This document shows, piece after piece, positions 55,534 to 63,466 of a DNA stretch of 64,000 bases. Position numbers and translations under genes: made by a program. The notes below the pieces were generated by a model. That model did no database searches and was not told the origin of the DNA. It was given only the letters and a program-made list of their open reading frames with translations. Location of the stretch: NCBI GenBank assembly GCA_902614085.1, contig CACMJS010000001.1:549127-613126 (forward strand), written 5' to 3'. The stretch comes from an uncultured Alphaproteobacteria bacterium (lineage in GTDB: Bacteria > Pseudomonadota > Alphaproteobacteria > HIMB59 > GCA-002718135). Positions within the stretch are counted from its first letter, which is position 1, and every line of letters begins with the position of its first letter.

Positions 55534-56310
55534 TCAAAGTAAAGTAAGTTTTTTAACTAATTCATTATGAATTTTATTATTTGAAGCAACTAAATCACGA
55601 GAATTTATTTCCCATGCATTTCCATCTATTTTAGAAACTTTCCCCCCAGCTTCTTTAACTAAAAGAATGCCCGTTGAAACATCCCATAAATTTAGATCTT
55701 TTTCCCAAAAACCATCTAATTTACCAGAGGCAACATAAGCCAGGTCAAGTCCTGCAGAACCGAGTCTTCTTATTCCTGCAGATGATTTTAGGATTTCATC
55801 AATCTCACTTAAATAGTTTTTATAAATTCTTTCTCCAAACGGTAGCCCAGTGCCTATCAAGCAATCTGAAAAAATTTGCCTGCTTGACACTCTAAGTCTA
55901 CTATTATTACACCACGAACCTTTACCCTTAGAACTCCAAAAAAATTCGTTTAAAATTGGATTATAAATCACACCGTCTGTGATTTCATCATTTGTCATTT
56001 TGGCAACGATTATTCCAACATGAGGTATTCCATGAATAAAATTAGATGTTCCATCAATTGGATCAATAATAATGGTGTTTTCATCACCCTTTATTTCACC
56101 AGTTTCTTCAGTTATGTAAGTATAATCTGGATAATAATATTTTAGAGTTTCTAAAAGTGTTTTTTCTACTTTAATATCTGCATTTGTTACAAAATCTCCA
56201 ACTGATTTAGATTGTATTTGTAAATTTTCTAATTCTCCAAAATCTCTTAATAATATTTTACCAGCTTTTTTTACTGCCTTTTCAAAGATATTAATTACAG
56301 CAGGCTGCAT
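55534..56310 (-). CDS. suhB: Inositol monophosphatase family protein (SuhB-like)
   Basis: Magnesium-dependent phosphatase, 258 residues. Metal-binding motifs: ITEETGEIKG (about 70-79), IIDPIDGTSNFIHGIPH (about 86-102) and LNLWDVSTGILLVKEAGG (about 203-220). It dephosphorylates inositol monophosphate or similar compounds; in bacteria it also affects ribosome assembly. It overlaps the efp stop by one base (TAATG) and belongs to the tkt-gap-efp transcript. Confidence 0.95.
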   Translation of the reverse strand: MQPAVINIFEKAVKKAGKILLRDFGELENLQIQSKSVGDFVTNADIKVEKTLLETLKYYYPDYTYITEETGEIKGDENTIIIDPIDGTSNFIHGIPHVGIIVAKMTNDEITDGVIYNPILNEFFWSSKGKGSWCNNSRLRVSSRQIFSDCLIGTGLPFGERIYKNYLSEIDEILKSSAGIRRLGSAGLDLAYVASGKLDGFWEKDLNLWDVSTGILLVKEAGGKVSKIDGNAWEINSRDLVASNNKIHNELVKKLTLL

Positions 56311-56879
56311 TAATTTTTTGATTTTTCGATATAACTACCGTCAATTGTACTTATCACTATTTTATCATTAACTTCAATAAATTGCGGTACAGATGTTTTA
56401 ATATTCTTTTCTAAAGTAGCTGGTTTATATGATGAAGCAGCTGTTTGACCTTTTACAACACCTTCAGTTTCTATAACAGTTAATTCTACAGTATCAGGCA
56501 AGTCAATTCCGACTGGTTTTTCATTATAGAAATTAATAATAACATTACTATTCTCAACTAAAAATTTTGATTGATCCTCAGTTAATATGTCTGAGCCAAG
56601 TTCTATTTGTTCATAAGTTTGTTTATCCATGAATATAAAATTATTATTATCATCATAAAGATATTGAAATTCTTTTTCATCAAGAATAGCTCTTTCTACT
56701 GTTTCTGATGATCTAAACCTACTATTCATTTTAGTACCTTCTCTTATTTCTTTAAGTTCAGCTTGCAAGTAGGCACCACCCTTTCCTGGTTGAGTATGCT
56801 GGGTTTTCAAAACTTTCCAAAGTTTGTTATTAATTTCTAAAATATTTCCAACTTTAATTTCATTTCCATCTATTTTCAT
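56310..56879 (-). CDS. efp: Translation elongation factor P
   Basis: Relieves ribosome stalling at proline runs, 189 residues. The tip loop HTQPGKGGAYLQAELKEIREG contains the conserved lysine (K33) that is modified in many bacteria. The OB domains carry MNSRFRSSETVERA, YDDNNNFIFMDKQTYEQIEL and LPDTVELTVIETEGVVKGQT. No lysylation enzymes (EpmA/EpmB) are near. It overlaps the upstream small gene by four bases and suhB by one. Confidence 0.98.
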   Translation of the reverse strand: MKIDGNEIKVGNILEINNKLWKVLKTQHTQPGKGGAYLQAELKEIREGTKMNSRFRSSETVERAILDEKEFQYLYDDNNNFIFMDKQTYEQIELGSDILTEDQSKFLVENSNVIINFYNEKPVGIDLPDTVELTVIETEGVVKGQTAASSYKPATLEKNIKTSVPQFIEVNDKIVISTIDGSYIEKSKN

Positions 56880-57274
56880 AGTTTTATCTTAAGTTTTTTT
56901 TGTATATTTTTAATTTTCGTAAGATCTACTACATCAAAAGTTGGATTTAATAAAACCTTATTTTTTTTAGCAATTTGATTAATTTTATTTAAGATGATTT
57001 TATTATTTTTTAATTTTAAATAATCAATATTTTCGTGAGTTAATAATATACTAAGACCTTGATCATAGCCTGAGTCGATAAAAAACTTAATATTGTGTGT
57101 CTTATATTTATTTTTTATATGGTGTATTAACGTTCTAAGCCACTCTATCCCAAAACCTTTAATTAAAAAATATTTTATAAATATAATCGAAGTTTTGAAC
57201 TTTGATTTTCGAAATTCTATTAAATTTTCAATTTGTATTAGTGTCGATACTGCAAAACAAATTTTTTTAGGCAC
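56876..57274 (-). CDS. Conserved small protein of unknown function between gap and efp
   Basis: A 132-residue protein of unknown function, rich in Lys, Ile and Asn. It begins with GTG, overlapping the gap stop (TAGTG), and overlaps efp by four bases, so it is inside the operon and presumably translated. The only distinctive pattern is KFFIDSGYDQGLSILLTHENI followed by VLLNPTFDVVDLTKI. A similar pattern, with Asp-Cys-Gly and Gly-Leu, occurs in short uncharacterised proteins of other Alphaproteobacteria in comparable positions, from memory. No membrane segment or signal peptide. Confidence 0.65.
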   Translation of the reverse strand: MPKKICFAVSTLIQIENLIEFRKSKFKTSIIFIKYFLIKGFGIEWLRTLIHHIKNKYKTHNIKFFIDSGYDQGLSILLTHENIDYLKLKNNKIILNKINQIAKKNKVLLNPTFDVVDLTKIKNIQKKLKIKL

Positions 57275-58278
57275 TAAATAAATTTTTTAAGATTAACCAT
57301 AGTATCTACCATTCTATTTGAGAATCCCCATTCATTATCATACCAAGATAAAACTCTGCAGAATTTATCTTTTACTACTTGTGTTTGACTCATATCAAAT
57401 ACAGAACTGCTTGAATTATGATTAAAATCAATTGAAACCAGAGGTAATGAGTTTGTTGTTAGTATTCCATTTAATTTTTTAGTTTTTGAAGCTTGAAGAA
57501 CTATAGAATTAATTTTTTCTGAGCTAGTTTTTTTCTTACTTACAAATGTAAGATCTATAAGTGAGACATTAGGAGTAGGAACTCGAATAGCTGTTCCATC
57601 TAATTTACCTTTTAATCTTGGTAAGACTAGACTCAAAGCCTTTGCTGCTCCTGTAGAAGTTGGAATCATTGACTCAGCTGCAGCCCTTGCTCTTCTAAAG
57701 TCAGAATGGGTTTGATCAACAGTTCTTTGATCACCCGTGTAACTATGGATTGTTGTCATGAAACCACTTTCAATTCCTAATTTTTCATCAAGAACCATAG
57801 CTAAAGGAGCAAGACAGTTAGTAGTACAAGATCCGTTTGAAATTATGTTATGATTTTTTTTAATGGTATCGTTATTTACACCTTGAACAATTGTGGCATC
57901 TACATTTGAAGCTGGTGCTGAAATAATAACTTTTTTTGCTCCTGCATTTAAATGAGAAATCGCCTTTTCTTTTGAAGTAAAAACACCACTACATTCAAGA
58001 ACAACATCTACCTTGAGTGATTTCCAAGGAAGGTTATTTGGATCTCTTTCGGAATAAAAATTAATTTTATGTTTACCAATTTTTAATCCATTTTTGATTG
58101 AGCTAATCTCATCTTTAAGAATACCGTGAACACTGTCATATTTAAGTAAGTGTGCACTGCTCTCAACACTTCCTAGTTCATTAATAGCTACAATATTAAT
58201 ATCTTTAGGATTTTTTTCTAATAAAGCTCTAAAAACAAGTTTTCCAATTCTTCCAAATCCATTTATTGCAACTTTCAT
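57274..58278 (-). CDS. gap: Glyceraldehyde-3-phosphate dehydrogenase
   Basis: Glycolytic and gluconeogenic dehydrogenase, 334 residues. The NAD fold starts VAINGFGRIGKLVFRALLEK (3-22). The active cysteine is in NGSCTTNCLAPLAMVLDEK (about 150), followed by TTIHSYTGDQRTVDQTH, GAAKALSLVLPRLKGKLDG, GTAIRVPTPNVSLIDLT and SWYDNEWGFSNRMVDT. AAGGAG precedes the ATG at the ideal distance. It lies 11 bases downstream of tkt. Confidence 0.98.
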   Translation of the reverse strand: MKVAINGFGRIGKLVFRALLEKNPKDINIVAINELGSVESSAHLLKYDSVHGILKDEISSIKNGLKIGKHKINFYSERDPNNLPWKSLKVDVVLECSGVFTSKEKAISHLNAGAKKVIISAPASNVDATIVQGVNNDTIKKNHNIISNGSCTTNCLAPLAMVLDEKLGIESGFMTTIHSYTGDQRTVDQTHSDFRRARAAAESMIPTSTGAAKALSLVLPRLKGKLDGTAIRVPTPNVSLIDLTFVSKKKTSSEKINSIVLQASKTKKLNGILTTNSLPLVSIDFNHNSSSSVFDMSQTQVVKDKFCRVLSWYDNEWGFSNRMVDTMVNLKKFI

Positions 58279-58289
58279 ATTTCTCCTTT

Positions 58290-60266
58290 TTATAAACTTT
58301 TAATTATTTTTTCAATTAAGTAATCATCTGTTATCTTAAAGTGCTTATATAAATCTTTGTATGGACCACTTTCACCAAAAGTTGACATGCCAACAAAATT
58401 TTCATTTTTAATATATTTTTCCCAACCATTTATTACTCCAGCCTCAATAGCAAAAATAGCTTTATTTCCTAAAATTTCATTTTTATAACCATCATCATTT
58501 TTCTCAAACAATTCAAATGAAGACATGCTTACAACTCTTATTTTTAAATTATTGTTTTCAAAAAGTTTATTTGATGCAGAGCAAGCAATCTCAACTTCAG
58601 AACCAGATGATAAAATTGTTGCATCATATTCTTTAAAATCTCTTATTTTGTAAGCACCTTTATTTACAAGATTTTCTTTGCGATTATCTTTTTGTAACAT
58701 CGGTAGATTTTGTCTTGTTAAAACTAAGATTGTTGGTCCAGTATTGTTGATTGCACATTCCCATGCTTCTATAGTTTCAATAATATCACAAGGCCTAATT
58801 ACTGTTAAATTTGGTATAGCTCTTAACGATGCAAGATGTTCAACAGGTTGATGGGTTGGTCCATCTTCTCCTAATCCTATTGAGTCATGTGTCATTACAT
58901 AAATAACTGGTATATTCATAATAGCTGATAACCTAATTGAAGGTCTGCAATAATCAGTAAATACCAAAAACGTTCCTCCGTATGGAATTAAACCTTTATG
59001 CAAAGCGATACCATTCATTACTCCAGCCATTCCATGTTCTCTGATGCCATAATGCATATAATTTCCATTAAAATTATCAGATGTAATTACATTCATATCT
59101 TTTGCCTTAGTGTTATTTGATCCAGTAAGATCAGCAGATCCACCAATAAGATTTTTTTGATAGTTTGAGATTAAATTTAGCGTCAGCTCACTCGATTTTC
59201 TTGAAGCACAATTTGTTTTGTTTTTAAAGTGTTCAGATTTTAATTCACCTAGTTTTTCTGGAAGTTGTGAATCAATTTTTTGATAATAACTATCTTTAAA
59301 ATTTTTACTTTCAATTAATTCTTTATTTTTTGATAACCATGAATTTCTTGATTCTTCATTTCTTTTATAGAAACTTCTCCACTCACGTAATAAATCATCT
59401 GGAATTTCAAACGGCGAATAATTCCATTCTAATTTTTTTCTTGTTAAACTTATTTCATCTTCACCAAGAGGTGAACCATGTGATGAAGCTGAACCCTCTT
59501 TGTTTGGAGAGCCAAAACCAATTTTAGTTTTACAAGATATAATTGTTGGAGCATCATTTTTTTTTGCTTGAATTATAGCTTGATCAATTTCCTCATATTT
59601 ATGACCATCTATTTCAATTATATTCCAATTATAAGCTTCAAATCTTTTTTTCACATTGTCTGAAACTGAAAGATCTGTTGATCCATCTATGGAGATAGAA
59701 TTATTATCAAAAAACATAATAAGCTTATTTAATTTTAAATGTCCTGCGAGACTACACGCTTCATGACTTAAACCTTCCATTAAGCATCCATCTCCAGCAA
59801 AAACATAAGTGTGATGATCGAATAATTCTTCTCCATAATTATTTGATAATTTTTTTTCCGCTAGCGCCATTCCAACTGCATTCGCTAAACCTTGAGACAA
59901 AGGCCCAGTAGTTGTTTCTATTCCTTCTGCACTTCCGTATTCTGGGTGACCTGCAGTTTTATTATGTAATTGTCTAAAATTTTTAATTTGATTTATGTCA
60001 ATGTCTTTATATCCTGTAAGATACAAACAAGAGTATAAAAGCATTGAGCCATGACCATTTGAAATAATTAATCTATCTCTATCAATCCACTCTGGATCAT
60101 TCGGATTAAACTTTAAATGATTTTTATAAAGAATTGTTGCTATGTCTGCCATACCCATAGGCATACCAGGATGACCAGATTTCGCTTTTTCCACTGCATC
60201 CATTGATAAAAATCTAATACAATTTGATAATTGTCTTAGATTGTTGATATTTTTTAAATTATTCAA
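58290..60266 (-). CDS. tkt: Transketolase
   Basis: Thiamin-diphosphate enzyme of the pentose phosphate and Calvin routes, 658 residues. Motifs: AKSGHPGMPMGMADI (about 28-42), TTGPLSQGLANAVGMALAEK, the ThDP motif GDGCLMEGLSHEA (about 154-166), YGIREHGMAGVMNGIALHKG and THDSIGLGEDGPTHQPVEHL. The frame starts with TTG at 60266; a TAAAGGT site lies at the right distance, so the TTG start is believable. First gene of the minus-strand tkt-gap-orf-efp-suhB-rpmE unit, divergent from the DUF4164-like gene. Confidence 0.97.
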   Translation of the reverse strand: MNNLKNINNLRQLSNCIRFLSMDAVEKAKSGHPGMPMGMADIATILYKNHLKFNPNDPEWIDRDRLIISNGHGSMLLYSCLYLTGYKDIDINQIKNFRQLHNKTAGHPEYGSAEGIETTTGPLSQGLANAVGMALAEKKLSNNYGEELFDHHTYVFAGDGCLMEGLSHEACSLAGHLKLNKLIMFFDNNSISIDGSTDLSVSDNVKKRFEAYNWNIIEIDGHKYEEIDQAIIQAKKNDAPTIISCKTKIGFGSPNKEGSASSHGSPLGEDEISLTRKKLEWNYSPFEIPDDLLREWRSFYKRNEESRNSWLSKNKELIESKNFKDSYYQKIDSQLPEKLGELKSEHFKNKTNCASRKSSELTLNLISNYQKNLIGGSADLTGSNNTKAKDMNVITSDNFNGNYMHYGIREHGMAGVMNGIALHKGLIPYGGTFLVFTDYCRPSIRLSAIMNIPVIYVMTHDSIGLGEDGPTHQPVEHLASLRAIPNLTVIRPCDIIETIEAWECAINNTGPTILVLTRQNLPMLQKDNRKENLVNKGAYKIRDFKEYDATILSSGSEVEIACSASNKLFENNNLKIRVVSMSSFELFEKNDDGYKNEILGNKAIFAIEAGVINGWEKYIKNENFVGMSTFGESGPYKDLYKHFKITDDYLIEKIIKSL

Positions 60267-60351
60267 ATACTTACCTTTATGGTTGATATAAAATTATTTA
60301 ATATGGGTTCATTACAGTGACAATTATAAAATTACAAACTATAAAATTATA

Positions 60352-60540
60352 ATGGATATACAAAAAAAAATTACAGTTCTAAGCGAAAACTTAAATAATC
60401 TAAGATCAGCTTTAGAAGATTTTAGGGATCATCATATTTCTAAAAAAGAAAAAATTAAAAATCTTGAAAATGAAATTAAAAATTTACGAAAACAAATGTC
60501 TGAGTATATTGATGAATTGGAACTTCTAATTAAGAAATAA
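60352..60540 (+). CDS. DUF4164-like coiled-coil protein
   Basis: A 62-residue protein that is almost all helix with a heptad pattern (LNNLRSALEDF, NLENEIKNLRKQMSEYIDELE). In Alphaproteobacteria a DUF4164 protein of this size lies upstream of zapA, and here it also precedes zapA, with two bases between. Probably a small coiled coil with a role in division or envelope organisation. Assignment rests on size, position and pattern. Confidence 0.7.
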   Translation: MDIQKKITVLSENLNNLRSALEDFRDHHISKKEKIKNLENEIKNLRKQMSEYIDELELLIKK

Positions 60541-60542
60541 TT

Positions 60543-60962
60543 ATGCCTTTTTATAAGACAAAAATTTTAAATAGAGAAATATCATTAGAATATGAAAAAA
60601 AAGATGAAAAAAATATAATAGATTCAATAAATTTAATTAATGAAAAAATTGATGATAAATTACAAAATCCAAAATATTCTAATGGGAAAATAAGTGATAC
60701 TATATTGTTATCACTTCTCTCTATTGAGCTTCAAGCAGAGCTTTCAGATAAATTAAATATAGAAAGAAGTTTAGAAGTAAATGATACCAAGAAACAAGAA
60801 TATTTAAAGAACAATTTAGAACTTAAAGACAAAATACTAAAACTACAAAATGAAAAAAAAAATTTAGAAGATGAAAAATTGAAATTAGATCAAGAATTTG
60901 ATGAAATAAATAAAAAGGTAGAAGGTTTAATTAATATAATTAAGAATTCTTATTATGAATAA
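60543..60962 (+). CDS. zapA: Cell division protein ZapA-like
   Basis: FtsZ-associated protein, 139 residues. The N-terminal ZapA domain has ILNREISLEYEKKDEKNI (about 7-24) and ISDTILLSLLSIELQAELSD (about 50-69). A long C-terminal coiled coil (about 90-135) extends it beyond the typical 100 residues. It promotes bundling of FtsZ filaments. It overlaps the 5-FTHF cyclo-ligase gene by eight bases, leaving no room for the 6S RNA gene that lies between these genes in many Proteobacteria. Confidence 0.8.
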   Translation: MPFYKTKILNREISLEYEKKDEKNIIDSINLINEKIDDKLQNPKYSNGKISDTILLSLLSIELQAELSDKLNIERSLEVNDTKKQEYLKNNLELKDKILKLQNEKKNLEDEKLKLDQEFDEINKKVEGLINIIKNSYYE

Positions 60963-61536
60963 TATTAAAGATGAAAAATCAATTATCAGAAAAAAACAAA
61001 AAATTATAAGAGATAAGATTTTTAATAATAAACCATCTCATTTTGCTTTAACTTTGTTTAATGAGCTTTTTGAAAAAATTAACTTTCAAGAAATTAATAT
61101 AGTTTCTAGTTTTATTTCTATAAATTCTGAGATAAATACAAGAGAGCTTAACAATCTTATCTTTATTAAAAATAAAATTTTATGTCTCCCTGTAATTGAA
61201 AAAAAAAATAGTCATTTAATCTTTAAGCAATTTAAGAGTGAAGAAAATTTTGTAAAAGGACATATGAATATATCAGAGCCTCAAAATAAAAATAAAATTT
61301 TAAATCCTGAATTAATTTTTGTACCTTGTTTAGCTTTTGATAAGAAGGGAAATAGATTAGGTTATGGTGGAGGTTATTATGACAGGACATTTGCTTATTT
61401 AAATAAAATTAATCACAGATTCATCAGTGTAGCCTATGCATATGAAGAACAAAAGTTAGATTATATACCCATAGACAAATTTGATTCTAAAGTGGATTAT
61501 GTTATTACTGAAAAAAATTTATATAGTTTTCAATGA
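60955..61536 (+). CDS. 5-formyltetrahydrofolate cyclo-ligase
   Basis: ATP-dependent return of 5-formyl-THF to 5,10-methenyl-THF, 193 residues. The N-terminal IIRKKQKIIRDKIFN and the ATP motif GNRLGYGGGYYDRTFAYL (about 139-156) are clear. It maintains the folate pool, which is in demand in this organism given the C1 genes upstream. It overlaps zapA by eight bases and the phosphoesterase gene by four, as in the common zapA-ygfA arrangement. Confidence 0.92.
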   Translation: MNNIKDEKSIIRKKQKIIRDKIFNNKPSHFALTLFNELFEKINFQEINIVSSFISINSEINTRELNNLIFIKNKILCLPVIEKKNSHLIFKQFKSEENFVKGHMNISEPQNKNKILNPELIFVPCLAFDKKGNRLGYGGGYYDRTFAYLNKINHRFISVAYAYEEQKLDYIPIDKFDSKVDYVITEKNLYSFQ

Positions 61537-62324
61537 AAATTCTTTTTATAGGTGATGTTGTTGGTAAGGCGTCACGAAAAAAAATTAAAGAAATTATCCC
61601 AACACTTAAATCTAAATATAATACAGACATGATTATTGCTAATGGTGAGAATGCTACTTCTGGTTATGGACTTTCAAAAAAGGATGCAGAGGAATTATTT
61701 TCTAGTGGAATTGATCTACTTACACTTGGGAATCATGCATGGGATCAAAGAGATATGCTTTCTTATATTGAAGAAAATCCAAAAATAATCAGAGCTTTGA
61801 ATTATCCTGATGGGGTTCCTGGAAAAGGATATTATAAGCTTGAACTTTTAAATGGAAAAAAAATTATAGTAGTACAAGTAATGCTCAGATTATTTATGAA
61901 TTTATCATTAGATGATCCCTTTAAAAGTATAATTGAATTTCTTCAAAAAGAGAAGTTAGGCAGTACATGTGATGCAATAATTATTGATATGCATGGTGAA
62001 GCAACTTCTGAAAAAAAGGCATTTGGATATTATGTTGATGGACAAGTTACGGCAGTTTTAGGTACACATACTCATGTGCCCACGGCAGACAGTGTTATTT
62101 TACCTAAAGGTACAGCCTATCAAACAGATGTTGGAATGTCAGGTGATTACAATTCAATAATTGGTTTCGATATAAATAATCCAATCCATGGATTTGTTAA
62201 GGGATACAGGGCTGAAGGTAGATTTACACCTGCATCTCAAAATATAACTATATGTGGAGCTTTGATAGAAATCGATATTAATAATGGTTTAGCCAAAAAT
62301 ATTACCCCAATTCAAGAGACATAA
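61533..62324 (+). CDS. YmdB-like metallophosphoesterase
   Basis: Calcineurin-like phosphoesterase, 263 residues. Metal motifs: FIGDVVGKASRK (Asp8), ANGENATSGYG (about 37-47), TLGNHAWDQRD (about 67-77), DMHGEATSEKKA and LGTHTHVPTADS (about 177-188). The family (TIGR00282) acts as a cyclic-nucleotide or 2',3'-cAMP phosphodiesterase in some bacteria. It overlaps the cyclo-ligase gene by four bases. Confidence 0.92.
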   Translation: MKILFIGDVVGKASRKKIKEIIPTLKSKYNTDMIIANGENATSGYGLSKKDAEELFSSGIDLLTLGNHAWDQRDMLSYIEENPKIIRALNYPDGVPGKGYYKLELLNGKKIIVVQVMLRLFMNLSLDDPFKSIIEFLQKEKLGSTCDAIIIDMHGEATSEKKAFGYYVDGQVTAVLGTHTHVPTADSVILPKGTAYQTDVGMSGDYNSIIGFDINNPIHGFVKGYRAEGRFTPASQNITICGALIEIDINNGLAKNITPIQET

Positions 62325-62403
62325 TTTACATATATTAGACACATTTATCTAATATTTTATATCTTTACTAACATCGGATAAAATATTTATAAATCTACTC
62401 GAA

Positions 62404-63153
62404 ATGGCAGGACACTCAAAGTTTAAAAATATTATGCATCGAAAAGGTGCTCAAGATAAAAAAAGAGCAAAAGTATTTTCAAGACTTGGAAGAGAAATAT
62501 CTGTTGCAGTAAAAGTCGGTGGTGAAGATATTGAAAGTAATATTAGATTAAGATCTGCAATTGCTTCAGCCAAGTCGCTCAATATGCCAAAAGATAACAT
62601 TGAGAGAGCAATTAAAAAAGGCCAAGGGAATGACCCTGATAGTAATTATGAAGAAGTAAGATATGAGGGGTATGGACCTGAAGGTGTTGCAATAATAGTT
62701 GAGGCACTTACAAATAATAAAAATAGAACAGCTGCAGAGATTAGGTCATCTTTTAGCAAACATGGAGGTAATTTGGGTGAAACAGGTAGTGTTAGTTTTG
62801 GTTTTGATAGATTTGGAAATATCACTCTTGATAAAAACTTAGTAAAAGAAGATCAGCTTCTAGAATTTCTTATTGAAAATAATAGTGAAGATTATGAAAT
62901 TAATGACACTGAATATTCAATATACTGTGATCAAAATAATTTGCATGAACTTAATGACAAATTAATTAAACAGTATGGTCAGACTAACTCTGCAAATTTA
63001 ATCTGGAAAAGTAAAAATAATATAAATATTGGAAAAGATACAGCAGACAAACTATTTAAACTACTCGAAGTTTTAGAAGACAATGACGACGTTCAAGTTG
63101 TATCATCAAATTTTGAAGTTGATGATAATGTATTATCTTCACTCACAGCCTAA
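62404..63153 (+). CDS. yebC: YebC/PmpR family protein
   Basis: YebC-like DNA-binding or ribosome-associated protein, 249 residues. The start AGHSKFKNIMHRKGAQDKKR and the blocks NMPKDNIERAIKKGQGND and GYGPEGVAIIVEALTNNKNRT are the family hallmarks. Recently YebC proteins have been connected to translation through proline-rich stretches, and earlier to transcription. It usually precedes ruvC; here it precedes a small nuclease instead. The preceding 79 bases include a weak TAAAAT -10-like box. Confidence 0.97.
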   Translation: MAGHSKFKNIMHRKGAQDKKRAKVFSRLGREISVAVKVGGEDIESNIRLRSAIASAKSLNMPKDNIERAIKKGQGNDPDSNYEEVRYEGYGPEGVAIIVEALTNNKNRTAAEIRSSFSKHGGNLGETGSVSFGFDRFGNITLDKNLVKEDQLLEFLIENNSEDYEINDTEYSIYCDQNNLHELNDKLIKQYGQTNSANLIWKSKNNINIGKDTADKLFKLLEVLEDNDDVQVVSSNFEVDDNVLSSLTA

Positions 63154-63167
63154 TGAAAGGAATATAG

Positions 63168-63461
63168 ATGCCTGATAAAGCCTGGAAAAAAAGAGAAAGA
63201 GATGTTGCAAATTATTTCAATGGGAAAAGGACACCTTTGAGCGGAGGTAATGGTAAAGTAACAAGAGCTGATGTAATTCACGAAGATTTATTTATAGAAT
63301 GTAAATTAAGAGCAAAGCATACAGCAATTAGTTTATGGGATGATACTGCAAAGCTTGCCAAAGAAGAGGGTAAGACACCAGTAATAGCATTATGTGAAAA
63401 AAATAGACCAGGTTTTTGGGTTATGGTTCATAGTAGTGATCTTGAAAAAATTAAAAAATAA
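63168..63461 (+). CDS. Small PDDEXK nuclease-like protein (Holliday junction resolvase-like)
   Basis: A 97-residue protein with a PD-(D/E)XK active-site pattern: Glu10, then Asp35 and Glu44-Cys-Lys46 in DVIHEDLFIECKLR. The N-terminal WKKRERDVANYFNGKRTPLSGGNG resembles archaeal Hjc and phage-type resolvase-like enzymes. Cutting branched DNA is the leading hypothesis, not shown. It lies 15 bases after yebC, with an AAAGGAA site, and six bases before tolQ. That is the position where many Alphaproteobacteria have ruvCAB, so it could replace or support RuvC. Other small PDDEXK nucleases are possible. Confidence 0.75.
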   Translation: MPDKAWKKRERDVANYFNGKRTPLSGGNGKVTRADVIHEDLFIECKLRAKHTAISLWDDTAKLAKEEGKTPVIALCEKNRPGFWVMVHSSDLEKIKK

Positions 63462-63466
63462 TTATT

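Noticed and set aside
60955-60962. 6S RNA gene between zapA and the cyclo-ligase
   Set aside because: The two genes overlap by eight bases, so there is no room; it must be elsewhere if present.
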